Assembly (NCBI GenBank): GCA_029876055.1
Contig: CM056879.1
Coordinates: 1,736,001-1,800,000, forward strand
DNA from: Madurella fahalii
Lineage: Eukaryota > Ascomycota > Sordariomycetes > Sordariales
DNA length: 64,000 nucleotides
Direction: 5' to 3'
A model generated the notes under the pieces. The model ran no database searches. It was not told where the DNA came from and saw only the letters and a list, made by a program, of their open reading frames with translations. Both the position numbers and the translations under genes were made by a program. Numbering within the stretch: the first letter of the stretch is position 1; every line of letters starts with the position of its first letter. Shown piece by piece: positions 53,554 to 64,000 of this stretch.

Positions 53554-56247
53554 ATGGCAAGTCCGGCGAAGAAGCGGAAGCTCAACCGGGACTCCAAACA
53601 GAGTCCCACTCCTTCGAGGGGGATTGAGTATTTCTTTGCAAAGCAGAGACAGAATGGCTCATCGTCGAAGCCATCTTCGAGTCCGCAGCCGGCAACGCCG
53701 CAGCCGGTGCCACAAAAGTCGTTGACTGACGAAGAGATCGCACGGAAGCTCCAGGCTGAGTGGGATGCTGAGGTTCAGGGGGCGTTAAACCCTGCTGCAC
53801 CGGAGCCGGAGCCAGACGAGACGACTCTTCAAGGTGCAGCGTCGTTTGCGCCTGGATCATCAACATCTCGTCAGCAACAGCAGCCACTACCTTCGTTCCC
53901 TACAACACAGCCTACAACGGCCACGAGGACTCTATCCTTGTCTTCGGCCGCCGCGACGGAGGACCAAATATCTGTGTCAATACCCCTTGACGAGAGCCCA
54001 CTGGTCTTCGACCCGGCCAAGTACATCCCTCAGTTGCAGGAATCGTGGGCAACCGATGGAGGCAATGCATCGTATGCCCTACTCACACGATGCTTCGTTC
54101 TGGTCAACGGCACGCAAAGTCGCATTAAGATTGTTGATACTCTTGTCAACTGCATCCGTTTGTTGATCGAAGGAGACCCGTCGAGTCTGCTGCCCGCAGT
54201 ATGGTTGGCAACCAATGCTATATCCCCCCCGTATATCTCCATGGAACTGGGGCTAGGCGGTTCCGCCATCTCAAAGGCACTCAAGCAGGTCTGTGGCCTT
54301 GACAACAGGGCGCTTAAAGCCATCTACGACAAACTCGGAGACCCCGGCGATGTGGCATTCGAAGCCAAGAAGAAACAAAGTTTTACATTGCGGAAGCCGA
54401 AACCCCTTACCATCAAGGCAGTATTTCATTCTTTGGTGAAGATCGCGAAGACTCAGGGGCAAGGCAGCGGTGATGTCAAGCAACGGATTGTCGACAGACT
54501 CCTGCAGGACTCCCGCGGAGGCGAAGAGAGCCGGTACATTGTTAGGACATTGTGCCAACATGTGAGTTTCTTTTGGGAATTGTGCATCCGTTAAATGTCG
54601 GCCGCTGACAGTATTCAGTTACGGATTGGTGCCGTCAAGACTACCATGCTTATCGCCCTGTCAAGAGCATTCCTGTTGTCAAAGCCACCGGGTGCGGAGT
54701 TCCCAACAAGGGACCGGCAGACTTTGGCAAAACTAAAAAAGGAGGAGCTTGCCGAAGTGTGGGCCAGAGGAGAGGAGATTGTCAAAGCCTGCTATGCGCG
54801 CCACCCCAATTACAACGACCTCATCCCGGTTCTTCTCGAGATCGGCACTACCGAAGAGCTTCTCGTACGATGCGGTATCACGCTGCATATCCCGTTGCGT
54901 CCCATGCTGGGGAGCATCACCCGGGACCTATCCGAGATGCTCACAAAACTCCAAGGCCGCGACTTCGCTTGTGAATACAAGTACGATGGCCAACGCGCAC
55001 AAGTCCACTGTGACTCCAGTGGGAAAGTCTCGATCTTTTCACGGCATCTTGAGCTCATGACAGACAAGTACCCCGACTTAGTCGCACTCGTTCCAAAAAT
55101 CCGGGGCGATGGCGTGGATAGCTTTATCATCGAAGGCGAGGTGGTCGCTGTAGATCGCACCACCGGGGAGCTGAAGAATTTCCAGACCCTCACCAATCGT
55201 GCCCGCAAGGATGTTGCAATTGGCAGTATTACAATCGACGTCTGTCTGTTTGCCTTTGACCTCATGTATCTGAACGGGCAATCCCTGTTAGATCAGCCGT
55301 TTAGAGAGAGGCGCGCTAGGCTACGCTCACAATTTGTGGAGATCCCTCACCACTTCACCTGGGTGAAGAGTTTAGACGCCACCTCGCAGGACTCGGAAGC
55401 CGTTCTCGAATTCTTCAAGTCGGCCATCGACAGCAAATGTGAGGGAATAATGGTCAAGATTCTAGACAACCTCCCCCAACTTGAATACCATGGTGGCGAC
55501 GAAGCTGAACAGGCACCGCCCGGTCCGAACCCAGGTACAACAAACACTAAACGCAAACCCAAAACCAAGAACACCACCAAACCCTCCGACTCTAACAACG
55601 CGCCCCCGGAAAAGAAATCCCGCCGCAAGCCCCTTCTAGCGACATACGAACCCGACAAGCGCCTCGACTCCTGGCTCAAGGTTAAGAAGGACTACTCCTC
55701 CAGCTTCGACACCCTCGATCTGATCCCCATCGCCGGTTGGCACGGCCAAGGCCGCAAAGCCAAATGGTGGTCCCCTATCCTTCTGGCCGTCCGCAACGAA
55801 GAGACGGGGTGCCTCGAAGCCGTCTGCAAGTGCATGTCTGGCTTCACAGACGCCTTCTATAAGGCCAACAAGGAGTTCTACGACAATGGGGAGGAGAGCG
55901 GCGAGCCCAAGAACACACATGGGAAAAAGCCGAGCTTCGTAGAGTACGCGGGGGGGTATCCTGACGTGTGGTTTGAGCCGCAGGAGGTGTGGGAGGTGGC
56001 GTTTGCGGATATCACGATTAGTCCGACGTATACGGCTGCTATCGGGCTCGTGCAGGAAGATAAGGGGTTGAGTTTGAGGTTTCCAAGGTTCTTGAGGAAG
56101 CGGGAGGATAAAGAGATCGATGAGGCGAGTACGAGCGAGTTTTTGGCGGGGCTGTGGAGGAAGCAGGAGGCGAAAGCACCAACGGGGCATGACAATCGGG
56201 AGGACGTCGAGGGCGAGGCAGAAGAGGACGAGCTGATGAAAACTTGA
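53554..56247 (+). CDS. DNA ligase I (ATP-dependent, Cdc9 family)
   Basis: Exons 53554-54561 and 54619-56247, with one 57-nt intron, encode 878 residues. Residues 1-10 include a basic KKRK nuclear signal. GIEYFF (23-28) forms a PCNA-interacting motif SRGIEYFF with Ser in the usual Gln position. Residues 35-130 are disordered. The DNA-binding domain (about 150-400) is followed by the adenylation domain with motif I CEYKYDGQRA, catalytic Lys457, then FIIEGEVVAVD, KNFQTLTNRAR, VCLFAFDLMYLNG and CEGIMVKILD. An unusual Pro/Lys-rich insert (about 630-660) follows, and the OB-fold ends with WLKVKKDY and VWFEPQEVWEVAFADITISPTY. It joins Okazaki fragments and finishes excision repair in the nucleus. 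All catalytic motifs intact. Confidence 0.96.
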
Positions 56248-56323
56248 TCATCATCATCCTCGGAAGCAGTCAATTTCATCTACTGCGAAGCTACTCTACA
56301 ATCTACTGGGATACATGCTACCC

Positions 56324-57410
56324 TTACTCCTTCCACGCCCGATACACGATACGGCAGCCGTACTTCTGTCCCTTCTTGAGGAGCATCTGGTCCTTCCACT
56401 CGGCCACGTTGCAGGCGTTGACGTACCGGCTCGGCTCGACGCAGAAACCGCTGCGCGCCTTGCGCGCCGGTACCCCGGAGACCTCCGGAACGTCGATGTA
56501 CTTGCCGGTGTAGAACTGGAACGCAGGCTCCGTGCTGTACACCTCGAGGTGGATTTTGGACTCGGGATGGTAGGCGCTCACCAGCTTCGTCAGGGGCAAG
56601 GGGCGGGTGTCGATGGGGATGGTGCCCGGCGCCTCGTTGACGACAAAGCAGTCATCGATATCCGGCTCTTGCGCGCCTAACGTGAACGCCTTGTTGCCCT
56701 CCACCTTGCTAAACGGCTTGGGGCCGCCCGTCGGAATGCCTCCGTCGTCGACGGGGAGGTATGTGTTCGTGGCGAGGGTGACGACCGTGCCTTCGATCGT
56801 CGGGCCCCCCGTGAGGTTGAAGTACCTGTTTCGCGGGTCAGTCGCCTCGCTAACTCCCCTGTCGCCCAATGCAAAGGACCCACGAGTGATTCGTCATGTT
56901 GATGACCGTCTCATCGGCCCCTCCGACCAGCTCGGCCTCGTACTCCATCCCGAGGACCACCGCCTCCTTCCCGTCCTTGAGCTGCTTGCCCACCGTGTAC
57001 ACCACGCTCGCCTCCACGGTCCCGGGGAACCCTTCGTCTCCGTCGGGGCTGACCAGGCTAAATTTGACGCTCTCGCCGCCGTCGATGGGGCCCTCCACGC
57101 CGGGGATCTCGCGCACGCCGACGGGGGTAGGGCCGTTCCAGATCTTCTTGCCCCACCCGACGACGCCGCCGTGCAGGTTATTGGGGCCATTGTTGGCCGC
57201 GAGCGAGTACGTCTTGCCGCCGTTGAGGCCCTCGAGCCGGGCGCCCTTGATGCGATTGGCCACGCGTCCGATGGTCTCGCCAAAGTAGGGGTCGTTGTGG
57301 CTCTCGTAATGCGACTGATTGGGGAAGCCCTGCACGATGTTGACCCCGCCGACGCGGAGCTCCTGGATGATGGCCCCGAGGGGCAGGAAACTAACGGGCG
57401 CGTCGGCCAT
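56324..57410 (-). CDS. Aldose 1-epimerase (galactose mutarotase family)
   Basis: Exons 56884-57410 and 56324-56825, with one 58-nt intron, give 342 residues, typical length. Family landmarks: FLPLGAIIQELRVGG, FGETIGRVANRIKGARLEGL, NNGPNNLHGG with the substrate-binding His, VINMTNHSYFNLTG spanning the intron with the second conserved His, GTIPIDTRPLPL, YTGKYIDVP and GFCVEPSRYVNA containing the catalytic Glu. The enzyme interconverts alpha and beta anomers of glucose/galactose in the cytosol (Leloir pathway entry). No signal peptide. The gene is convergent with DNA ligase I, with only 76 bases between stops. The 290-codon antisense frame (56607-57479) is a shadow. Confidence 0.94.
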
Positions 57411-58180
57411 TGTTTCACTGTGGTGATTGTCAAAGTAGGTATGTTGTGTAGGTGTGATGATGTCAGAGGATTGGGGTGAGGAGGGGTTGAGATCTCTCTT
57501 TCTTTTAGGATACTGCGCGCTCAAGGTCCCGAACAGGTGGAGGAAGAAAGTACGGACAGAAAGGACCCTACGGCAGCTTGCGAAGCGGCCCGGCCATCGT
57601 TCCATGCGGACGAGACGGAACGGCGCTCCTGTTACACATGACGACCATCTCATTCAGGCTATTTTCGATGGAGTTGCCCCTCTTTCAGCGGGGAAAGCTC
57701 CCGTCTTAGCTCAACTGTAAATTCCCGGGGCTTTAGTGGGTTCTTTACAGGGTTAGGGTTCCTTATTGTAGGAAGATGGCCAAAAGGGGAATGCCCCATT
57801 GCTTGTTAGCTAGTAACCACAAAACGGAAGCTCAGGGATGTTGGGATTCTCATAATATGCTATTTACCCAACTAAATTGTGAAGGCTCCCGGGAACCCGC
57901 TAAACCAGTCCATGCTAAACAAAGGGTTTAGGGGGCGAAAGCATAAGCATCGGAGATGTGAACAGATCTGTTGCAGGTGTCCATCTCAGTTGATTAATAA
58001 CCCTAGTTGAATGATAATATTTATACACGATGACGAACGGTAATGTTAATTGCGTTCGTATCTGCCCAGACTGGATACCAACAAGTTGTTGGTTGGGCGA
58101 CAAAGACCTCGATTGCCTTCACAAACCGTCTAACAGATACACGCGCGGGGCTGGGAGCCTTGGAGATAAGGAAAACCAAC
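57411..58180. other. Intergenic between two minus-strand genes
   Basis: Promoter of the epimerase gene and 3' flank of the HsbA-like gene. AT-richer between 57720 and 58030. No gene supported. Confidence 0.45.
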
Positions 58181-58927
58181 TCAAACCGTGGTGGTATTGG
58201 AATATGGGGACCCTGTGTTCGCCGTGGCGAGATGGAAGGAATGGACGGCCTGGCGAAAGTGCGTGTCGACCTGGGATTTTTGGTTTGCAGTCTGCTGGGA
58301 GTACGAGGTGTCGGTCGGGAAGACGGCCATCACCTGCAAAAGCAGGGCGTCGACAACACCTGCAATCTCGCGGACTGCAGCAGGAATTCGAAATTCGGCT
58401 TGTTTGTCCAGGACGATCAAAGCGGGGGCAGATTCGGTGACCGCATCCATGAGCTCAAATAAACCCTGGACGAACTAACAAAAAGAAAGTGTTAGGGATG
58501 TCTCGAAGAGCGCACCATTTGCGAAACTTACGTTGGAGTAAGCTTCGTAAATCAGCTGCTGGTCGCTCTGGTCGGTCACGATCGAGGATCGGATCATGAC
58601 TGAAATATTCGACAGGCAGGAGTCTGAGATGTCATTGAATTCGTCAAGGATGTCCTAGCGGAGCACTGTCAGCACAGCCACGGGGTCTAGAGCAATATTT
58701 CGGAGACGGGGAGGTACTTGGAAGGGCCCCGGGTTCCTTTTCAGCGCCACAACATTGATCAAATCCTTCAGGTCAAACGCCATACGAGCGAGGCTGTTAC
58801 AGGCAACCGTTATCTCCGGGGGAGACATGGCGGCGTTTGCAGGCGTCACCGACACCAAAGCCCCGAAGAGGAGCATGAGGAAGGCTGAGGCCAGCTCTCC
58901 ATAGTTCAAAACGGAGCGGACCCTCAT
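58181..58927 (-). CDS. HsbA-like secreted helical protein
   Basis: Three minus-strand exons (58718-58927, 58532-58654, 58181-58474), all phase 0, encode 208 residues. A signal peptide is visible (about 1-32, LASAFLMLLFGALVSVTPANA). The mature part is a helical repeat of Leu/Ile-rich segments (LARMAFDLKDLINVVAL, DILDEFNDISDSCLSNISVM, FVQGLFELMDAVTESAP, VREIAGVVDALLLQVMAVF). The layout, length and exon pattern fit the HsbA (hydrophobic surface-binding protein A)/cell-wall galactomannoprotein class of fungal secreted proteins, although no strict motif confirms it. Such proteins coat hydrophobic surfaces and recruit cutinases. The Ser/Thr-rich end (SPYSNTTTV) may be glycosylated. Confidence 0.6.
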
Positions 58928-59228
58928 TGTGACAAACGACCGTAAGAAACAACAAATGAGCGGACGAGGGCAACCGACAGGCCCTCCAGTAACGAGTGAT
59001 GGAGTGCAACGAACGACAGTGTTTGTGTCAGAAAGTTCTCCTTCAGCCGGTAGAGAAGAGCTGGCGGAGATTCGAGTGATAGAGACAGAGGGGGTTGGGC
59101 ATCCCGCCTGATGGCATGCAAGGGGTTCCGTCCCGCCATCATTTCAGATATGTCGGTGGCCGACATGGGAGAATGTGAGAACTCCACGGATGCGTTCACT
59201 AGTGCAGATAGGTCGGGAACCATGTAGA

Positions 59229-59262
59229 TTCCAGGGGCTGGAATCTTCCAGGGGCTGGAATC
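59229..59262. repeat. 17-bp tandem duplication
   Basis: Two perfect consecutive copies of TTCCAGGGGCTGGAATC. Each copy is nearly palindromic, with TTCCAG and CTGGAA as inverted arms. Confidence 0.8.
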
Positions 59263-60060
59263 TTTTCTGGACGAGGCAGACTCGTCGGCAATATCCCACC
59301 TTCGTGCGCACTGAACCCACGGACGTGACGACGCGGCAAGCCGCATCGCCGGGAGGGATCCACACCGAAGCGGGAGATGTAAAAATTCCCCGCCGCCATA
59401 GGTGGCAGCTAGGAGTTGCTAGTGGTGTGATTACCCAATCTGGTTATCACTGCGGCGTCTTTGACGGCTAGCCGCTGGGTGAGTCAACGGCAAGGGTTCT
59501 TATCTGTGGACTGTGGTTCTGCGGCCCTTGCAGTTGCGGCTGACGAAGGCCGTCCACACAACCTCGCTAACCAGGATTCAGTCAGCCCTAGCGCTACCCA
59601 TCTGAAACCGGGCTTGCCGTTTGACAGGGTGGACGGCTGGATCGTTCCGGGCCCGGCGTAGTGGGAACGCGCTATCCGCAAACGGAGCTGTATCATTGCC
59701 GCCAATAACCATTGAAAATTTGCTGCAAGTTGGCGATCCTTGGCAAAGCTTATCGGGACCGAGAATTATCTGCCATCGCACGGCAAGAAACCTTGAACGG
59801 CTTCTGGGACGGAGTGATGAGGTATCCAAAGCAAAAAGGTTCAATCAGACGGAAACCTGGGTTCCCTGCCGAGCGCAGGGCCACAGGCTGCACAGCTGCC
59901 CACGCACGGGACGGTCGGGTGCGGCTGGCCCGGAATCACCAGGACCCGGAAGCCGCGAGCTGTCAAAATGTTCAGATTGCGCATTTCTGCAGGATCTGCA
60001 TTTAGCGCCGCCGCCGCTCTGCCCCTGCGTCGAGCTTTACTTGTGGCGCTTTTGGTGGCT

Positions 60061-60078
60061 CCCCCCCCCCCCCTCCCC
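60061..60078. repeat. Poly-C tract
   Basis: Thirteen C residues, one T, then CCCC. Length may be unreliable in assembly. Confidence 0.8.
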
Positions 60079-60110
60079 ATCCGCCATTCACACCAACAGA
60101 GGCTTTGGCG

Positions 60111-60140
60111 GTCATTGGCGGTCATTGGCGGTCGTTGGCG
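60111..60140. repeat. 10-bp tandem triplicate
   Basis: Three consecutive copies of GTCATTGGCG, the last with one substitution (GTCGTTGGCG). Confidence 0.8.
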
Positions 60141-60888
60141 AGGTCGTACGAACTGAAACGAAGAACGCAGATGTCATACGCCACGGCTAGTATCCTAGCT
60201 CGATATCATCAGCTGCTTGAATGTCGTGACTTAAGGCTGCCATCAATTTGCATCAACGAAGACCAGAATGGCTGGAAGGCTGGAGGCCGTGATGCTGGGT
60301 TCCTTATCCACACTCGCGCGGGTGCCTGGCCGGTGTTCGGCATCATCCTGGCCATCAGGGTACCAACTGGACAGGGCATCACAACCCAACGCACGGGAAA
60401 AGATATTTTCTTCGCCTCGCTTGTCCTATTCAAGCACCCCTGGAGGACACGGTGAGACTCATGCCGGTTGCGGTGTTCGTACCACCATGGAACAGCTGCA
60501 GGTCTGCGGCCTTACACCCCACGTGTGGGTCAAGCATTCGTGATGATTATCGGCTGTGGAGAAGCTACTGGGTGGCTCGGCCTTGGATTGGGTTTGATGA
60601 ATGACTAGTGAGACACCAGAGTGAGATGCGTCCCACGCCAGGATCGGGACCCGGTCTAATACACACGCCGCCTCTAGGAGTGCTTGGGCTTGGCATGGCT
60701 GTTCGAAAGGCCTCCTAGGCTGTCACTTCACGTAGAGAACATCTACCACGGCGTTGGGCGCAAGATTCTTCCGGTTCTTGTTTTGCTCTTGCCTTCAACC
60801 TTCACCGTCTTCGCTGTGGCACCTTGTCACGTCCCTTCTTTTTTTTTTTCCTCCTGCGTTGGTTCGCCGGATATCGATCTTTCTTTCC

Positions 60889-63800
60889 ATGCCCACGATG
60901 GGTGTTTTAACACAGTTATGGCTTGCTCTCATTCTTTTTGCAGCCTCTTCACTCTCTCTTCCGCATCTTCCAGGATATGAAGCATACAACTTAAACCAGA
61001 ATACCACGGCCACCACGCCGCTAGAGTACTGGGGCGAGTGGCAAGACCATGTGTTCCATCCGTCGCCAGAAAACTGGCGCATGCCATTCTACTCTCTTTT
61101 TCTTGATAGATTTGTCAACGGTGACCCATCGAATGACAATAGCAATGGCACAGCATTCGAGGTCGACATGCTTTCTACCCAGCTGCGGGCCGGCGGCGAT
61201 ATCAGCGGGCTTGTCGATTCACTTGACTATCTGCAAGGCATGGGAATCAAAGTAAGTAACACCTTGGCCCGTCGTATCGACGGCAACTTACTCTCCCGTT
61301 TTGACAGGCAATCTACATTTGCGGGAGCCCCTTCATCAACCAGCCATGGTCCGCCGATTCCTTCAGCCCCTTGGACCTGACATTGCTGGATCACCATTTC
61401 GGTACCATTGCTGAATGGCGCCGAGCCATCGCCGAGATCCACCGACGTGGCATGTACGTTATCTTTGAAAACACAATGTCCACGATGGGTGATCTTCTTG
61501 GCTTCGAGGGTTACCTCAATACCACCACCCCTTTCAGCTTCACCGAGCACAACACGGTCTGGAAATCGTCGAGGCGTTATTGGGATTTCCATATCGGCGA
61601 GGACTTGATCGATTGTGAATACCCGAGATTTTGGGATGAGCATGGGGAGTTGGTCGGAGACGATGTGATGTCTAAGATGACGAAATGTAGGACCAGCGAC
61701 TTTGATCAGGTAAGATCATTTCCCTGTCTGGCAAATGATGGCTGCTGACTGACAGCGTTGTAGTATGGAGATGTCGAGTCTTTCGGAAAGTATCCCGAGT
61801 GGCAGAAACAGCTTTCCAAGTTCGGCTTCGTCCAGGACCGCCTGCGGGAATGGCGGCCCAGCGTTCTTGACAAGATCAAACACTTCTCCTGCATGACCAT
61901 TGCGGCTCTGGACATTGATGGTTTCCGAATCGACAAGGGTCTGACCATCACGGTCGATGCACAGGCCGATTGGTCCGAGTACATTCGACAGTGCGCTCGC
62001 AGATTCAACAAGACCAACTTCTTCATCCCCGGCGAAATTGTCGGTGGCAACGCCCTTGGTGCGCTCTACTACGGGCGGGGAAAGACGCCGGAGATGGCTG
62101 CCAAGACACTCGAGGAGAGCTACAACTCGACCAACCTGACGAGCCCATCAAAATACATCCGCACAATCCAGGCGTTGGATTCAGCTTGTTTCCACTACTC
62201 TGCGTACCGGGCCTTGACACGATTCCTTGGAATCGACGGTGTTTACGGAGCTGAAATGGATACCAGAACAAATTGGGCAGACGGTTGGCAGGACATGCTT
62301 CTGACAACCGACTTTGTCAATGCCAACACTGGCAAGTTTGATCCACGGCATATGTTTGGTGTTTCCAATCAGGACGTGTTCCGATGGCCCTCGATTGAGA
62401 ACGGCACGCACAAGTACCTAGTCGGAGCATTCATAATGTCCCTGTTGCACCCCGGAATCCCAATTGTCAACTGGGGCGAAGAACAGGCGTTCTATGTCCT
62501 GGAGAACATTGCCGGCAATTACCTCTACGGTCGTCAACCCATGAGTTCAACGGTTTCCTGGGAGCGCCACGGGTGCTACAAGGTCGGGTCGGAGAAGTAC
62601 TTCAACTTTCCGCTCGATGCGGCCCTCTATGGCTGCGATGATCCCAACGTCAGTCTCGATCATCGGGACCCTTCTCATCCTGTGAGGGGTATCGTGAAGA
62701 GGATGCTAGAGCTCCGCGCAACGTACCCGGTGCTAAACGATGGATTTGACATGTACCAGCTGTCCAATCATACACATTGGATCTACCTCCCTGGCTCCAA
62801 CGGCACCGGCACTGAGCTTGGATTGTGGAGCTATGCTAGGATGGGCCACAAAGGCCTACAGGATCTCTCATCACTCCCACACGGCGATGATATGGTGTGG
62901 CTCCTTTCTGGGAACGAGAACCAGACTACAACTTACAAGTTCAATTGTTCAGATTCTCGGACGGCGCTGTTGTCGACATTTGGAGTTGGCGCGACAGTCA
63001 AGAATCTCTTCTACCCATACGAGGAGTATGTCCTTGAGCCTTCGGCGAAGAGAATCGAAGGCGCCGACCCGGATTTATTCCATGGATGTCTCAGCGAGCT
63101 CGAATTTCCCGCTTGGGGGTTCAAGGCCTTTGTCCCGAAGGAGAGCTGGGTCGGTCCCGCTCCAACTATCACCAAATTCCTTCCTGGCCATGACTATCGC
63201 TTAGAATCTACAGGCGACGGGAACACTTCGGTCGAGATTCAGATCCAATTCTCCCAGGAGATGGATTGTCAGTCGGTGTTCGACTCCCTCGAGGTCACGT
63301 CAAACACGGTGAGCGGCCAAACTGCCTCATTCAACCAGGCGTCATTGCGATGCCGGAACCTTGCTGTGCAGGATTCCCCAAGGCTTGTCGCAGAGTCACC
63401 CTCGGTCTGGGAATTTGCCGCCACCATCAATTACATACCAGACGGTATCCATCGAATCACTATCAGGAATGCAACCGATAGAACCAACACTCGTAGCACT
63501 GGCTCGGTTGATCATTTTCTCCTGCGGGTGGGGAGGCGCGACAACCCGATCGTATTTCCGCGGCATGCAAACTATTCGACAGACCTCGTATATGCCAAAG
63601 GCGACGACATTTACGTCCGCCACCATGCAGCCGGCGCCACAACGTTCCGCTGCTCTCACACGTGGGGTTCCTCTTGGACAGCCTGGTTGAACTACACCGG
63701 GGAGGACTTCAAGCTTCCGCCCAAGAACTGGACCGGCACGGACCTCCAGGGTTGGCGTGGGGAGCATGTCGTCTGTCAGTACCACAGCAAATTGGCTGGG

Positions 63801-64000
63801 AGCAGTCATCACCAGCAAGAAGGAGATCTGGGCGAAGGCAGCCTGCCTCGCCGGTTTCCGCATCTGTTCGTCAATGGCCACTTCAACGCCTTTGGCTTTG
63901 ACTCTGGCATACCCAATCAGATGACCCAACAACTCCAGAACGGAGTATGGACATTCGACCTCATGGCAGAGTGGCCAACTGCCTTGCAGTTCAACGTGTG
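60889..64000 (+). CDS. Alpha-1,3-glucan synthase, 5' part (truncated by window edge)
   Basis: Exons 60889-61251, 61308-61709 and 61764 to beyond 64000, all phase 0. About 1,000 of the roughly 2,400 residues typical for Ags/Mok proteins are present, and exon 3 has no stop before the edge. A signal peptide (MPTMGVLTQLWLALILFAASSLS) is followed by YEAYNLNQNTTATTPLEYWGEW, FYSLFLDRFVNGDPSNDN and SLDYLQGMGIK, all hallmark Ags1 sequence. The GH13-like amylase domain continues with LDIDGFRIDK (nucleophile region), FIPGEIVGGN (acid/base region), FGVSNQDVFRWPS and HPGIPIVNWGEEQAFY. After it comes the beta-rich linker domain, with many N-glycosylation sites. The missing part should carry the cytosolic GT5 synthase and multipass membrane region. 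The enzyme builds cell-wall alpha-1,3-glucan at the plasma membrane. A second ATG at 60898 is an alternative start. Confidence 0.96.

Larger units (their letters stand above)
58928..60888. other. Gene-poor region upstream of the glucan synthase gene
   Basis: About 2 kb without a supportable gene. It holds a 17-bp tandem duplication (59229-59262), a poly-C tract (60061-60078) and a 10-bp triplicate (60111-60140). The last few hundred bases are the promoter and 5'-UTR side of the alpha-glucan synthase gene, with a T-run (about 60840-60850) shortly before the start. Confidence 0.45.

Noticed and set aside
56607..57479. 290-codon plus-strand open frame
   Set aside because: Antisense to the aldose 1-epimerase exons; the opposite strand carries clear enzyme motifs.
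59484..60190. Open frames upstream of the alpha-glucan synthase
   Set aside because: Overlapping frames on both strands without domain signal; likely promoter or intergenic sequence.
1..64000. tRNA, rRNA or CRISPR
   Set aside because: No cloverleaf with a GGTTCGA-type arm, no rRNA-like conserved stretch and no spaced direct-repeat array was noticed on reading; covariance-model searches were not possible.

Overview
The window is nuclear DNA of a filamentous ascomycete, most likely a Sordariomycete and possibly Sordariales. The evidence is many short introns (45-218 nt) with GTRNGY donors and CTRAC-like branch sites, ascomycete-style genes (alpha-1,3-glucan synthase, VID27, a SesB-like alpha/beta-hydrolase NLR), GC-rich coding sequence, and no operons, Shine-Dalgarno signals or CRISPR. 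Gene models were built by reading both strands and joining exons where donor, acceptor and phase agree and the joined protein matches its family. No search was run.

Left half (about 1-33 kb) is accessory-like, with long gene-poor stretches. It carries a large NLR (alpha/beta hydrolase, NB-ARC, TPR; minus strand), a cytochrome P450, a stand-alone copy of the same alpha/beta hydrolase fold, an orphan NTPase-like protein, a fungal AAA ATPase with damaged catalytic sites, a SesA-like helical protein, a hypothetical beta-rich gene, a small DUF2945/HVA1-type stress protein, and a large CorA-like channel gene of eight exons. It ends in a head-to-head pair: a 292-residue beta-rich protein of unknown function and a 1,276-residue TPR-CHAT protease. 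Several of these architectures belong to fungal self/non-self recognition and programmed cell death.

Middle (33-42 kb) holds fast-evolving, low-complexity genes: a Cys/His-headed disordered protein, a kinase-like gene broken by an in-frame TAG, a one-pass membrane protein with an Arg/Ser/His-rich tail, a glycine-zipper-like protein and a hydrophilin-like protein with four LDPRVD repeats.

Right half (42-64 kb) is dense, conserved housekeeping: VID27, a prenylcysteine oxidase, CCT6 (TRiC zeta), a TSR4/PDCD2 ribosome-biogenesis factor, eIF3k, DNA ligase I, aldose 1-epimerase, an HsbA-like secreted protein, and the 5' part of an alpha-1,3-glucan synthase that runs off the right edge.

The best candidate for an undescribed system is the divergent CHAT-protease/partner pair (27.7-32.9 kb), which has the layout of known fungal and bacterial protease-effector death modules. 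The second is the pair of related hydrolase domains at 2.8-8.2 kb: the one in the NLR has lost its nucleophile serine while the solo one keeps it.
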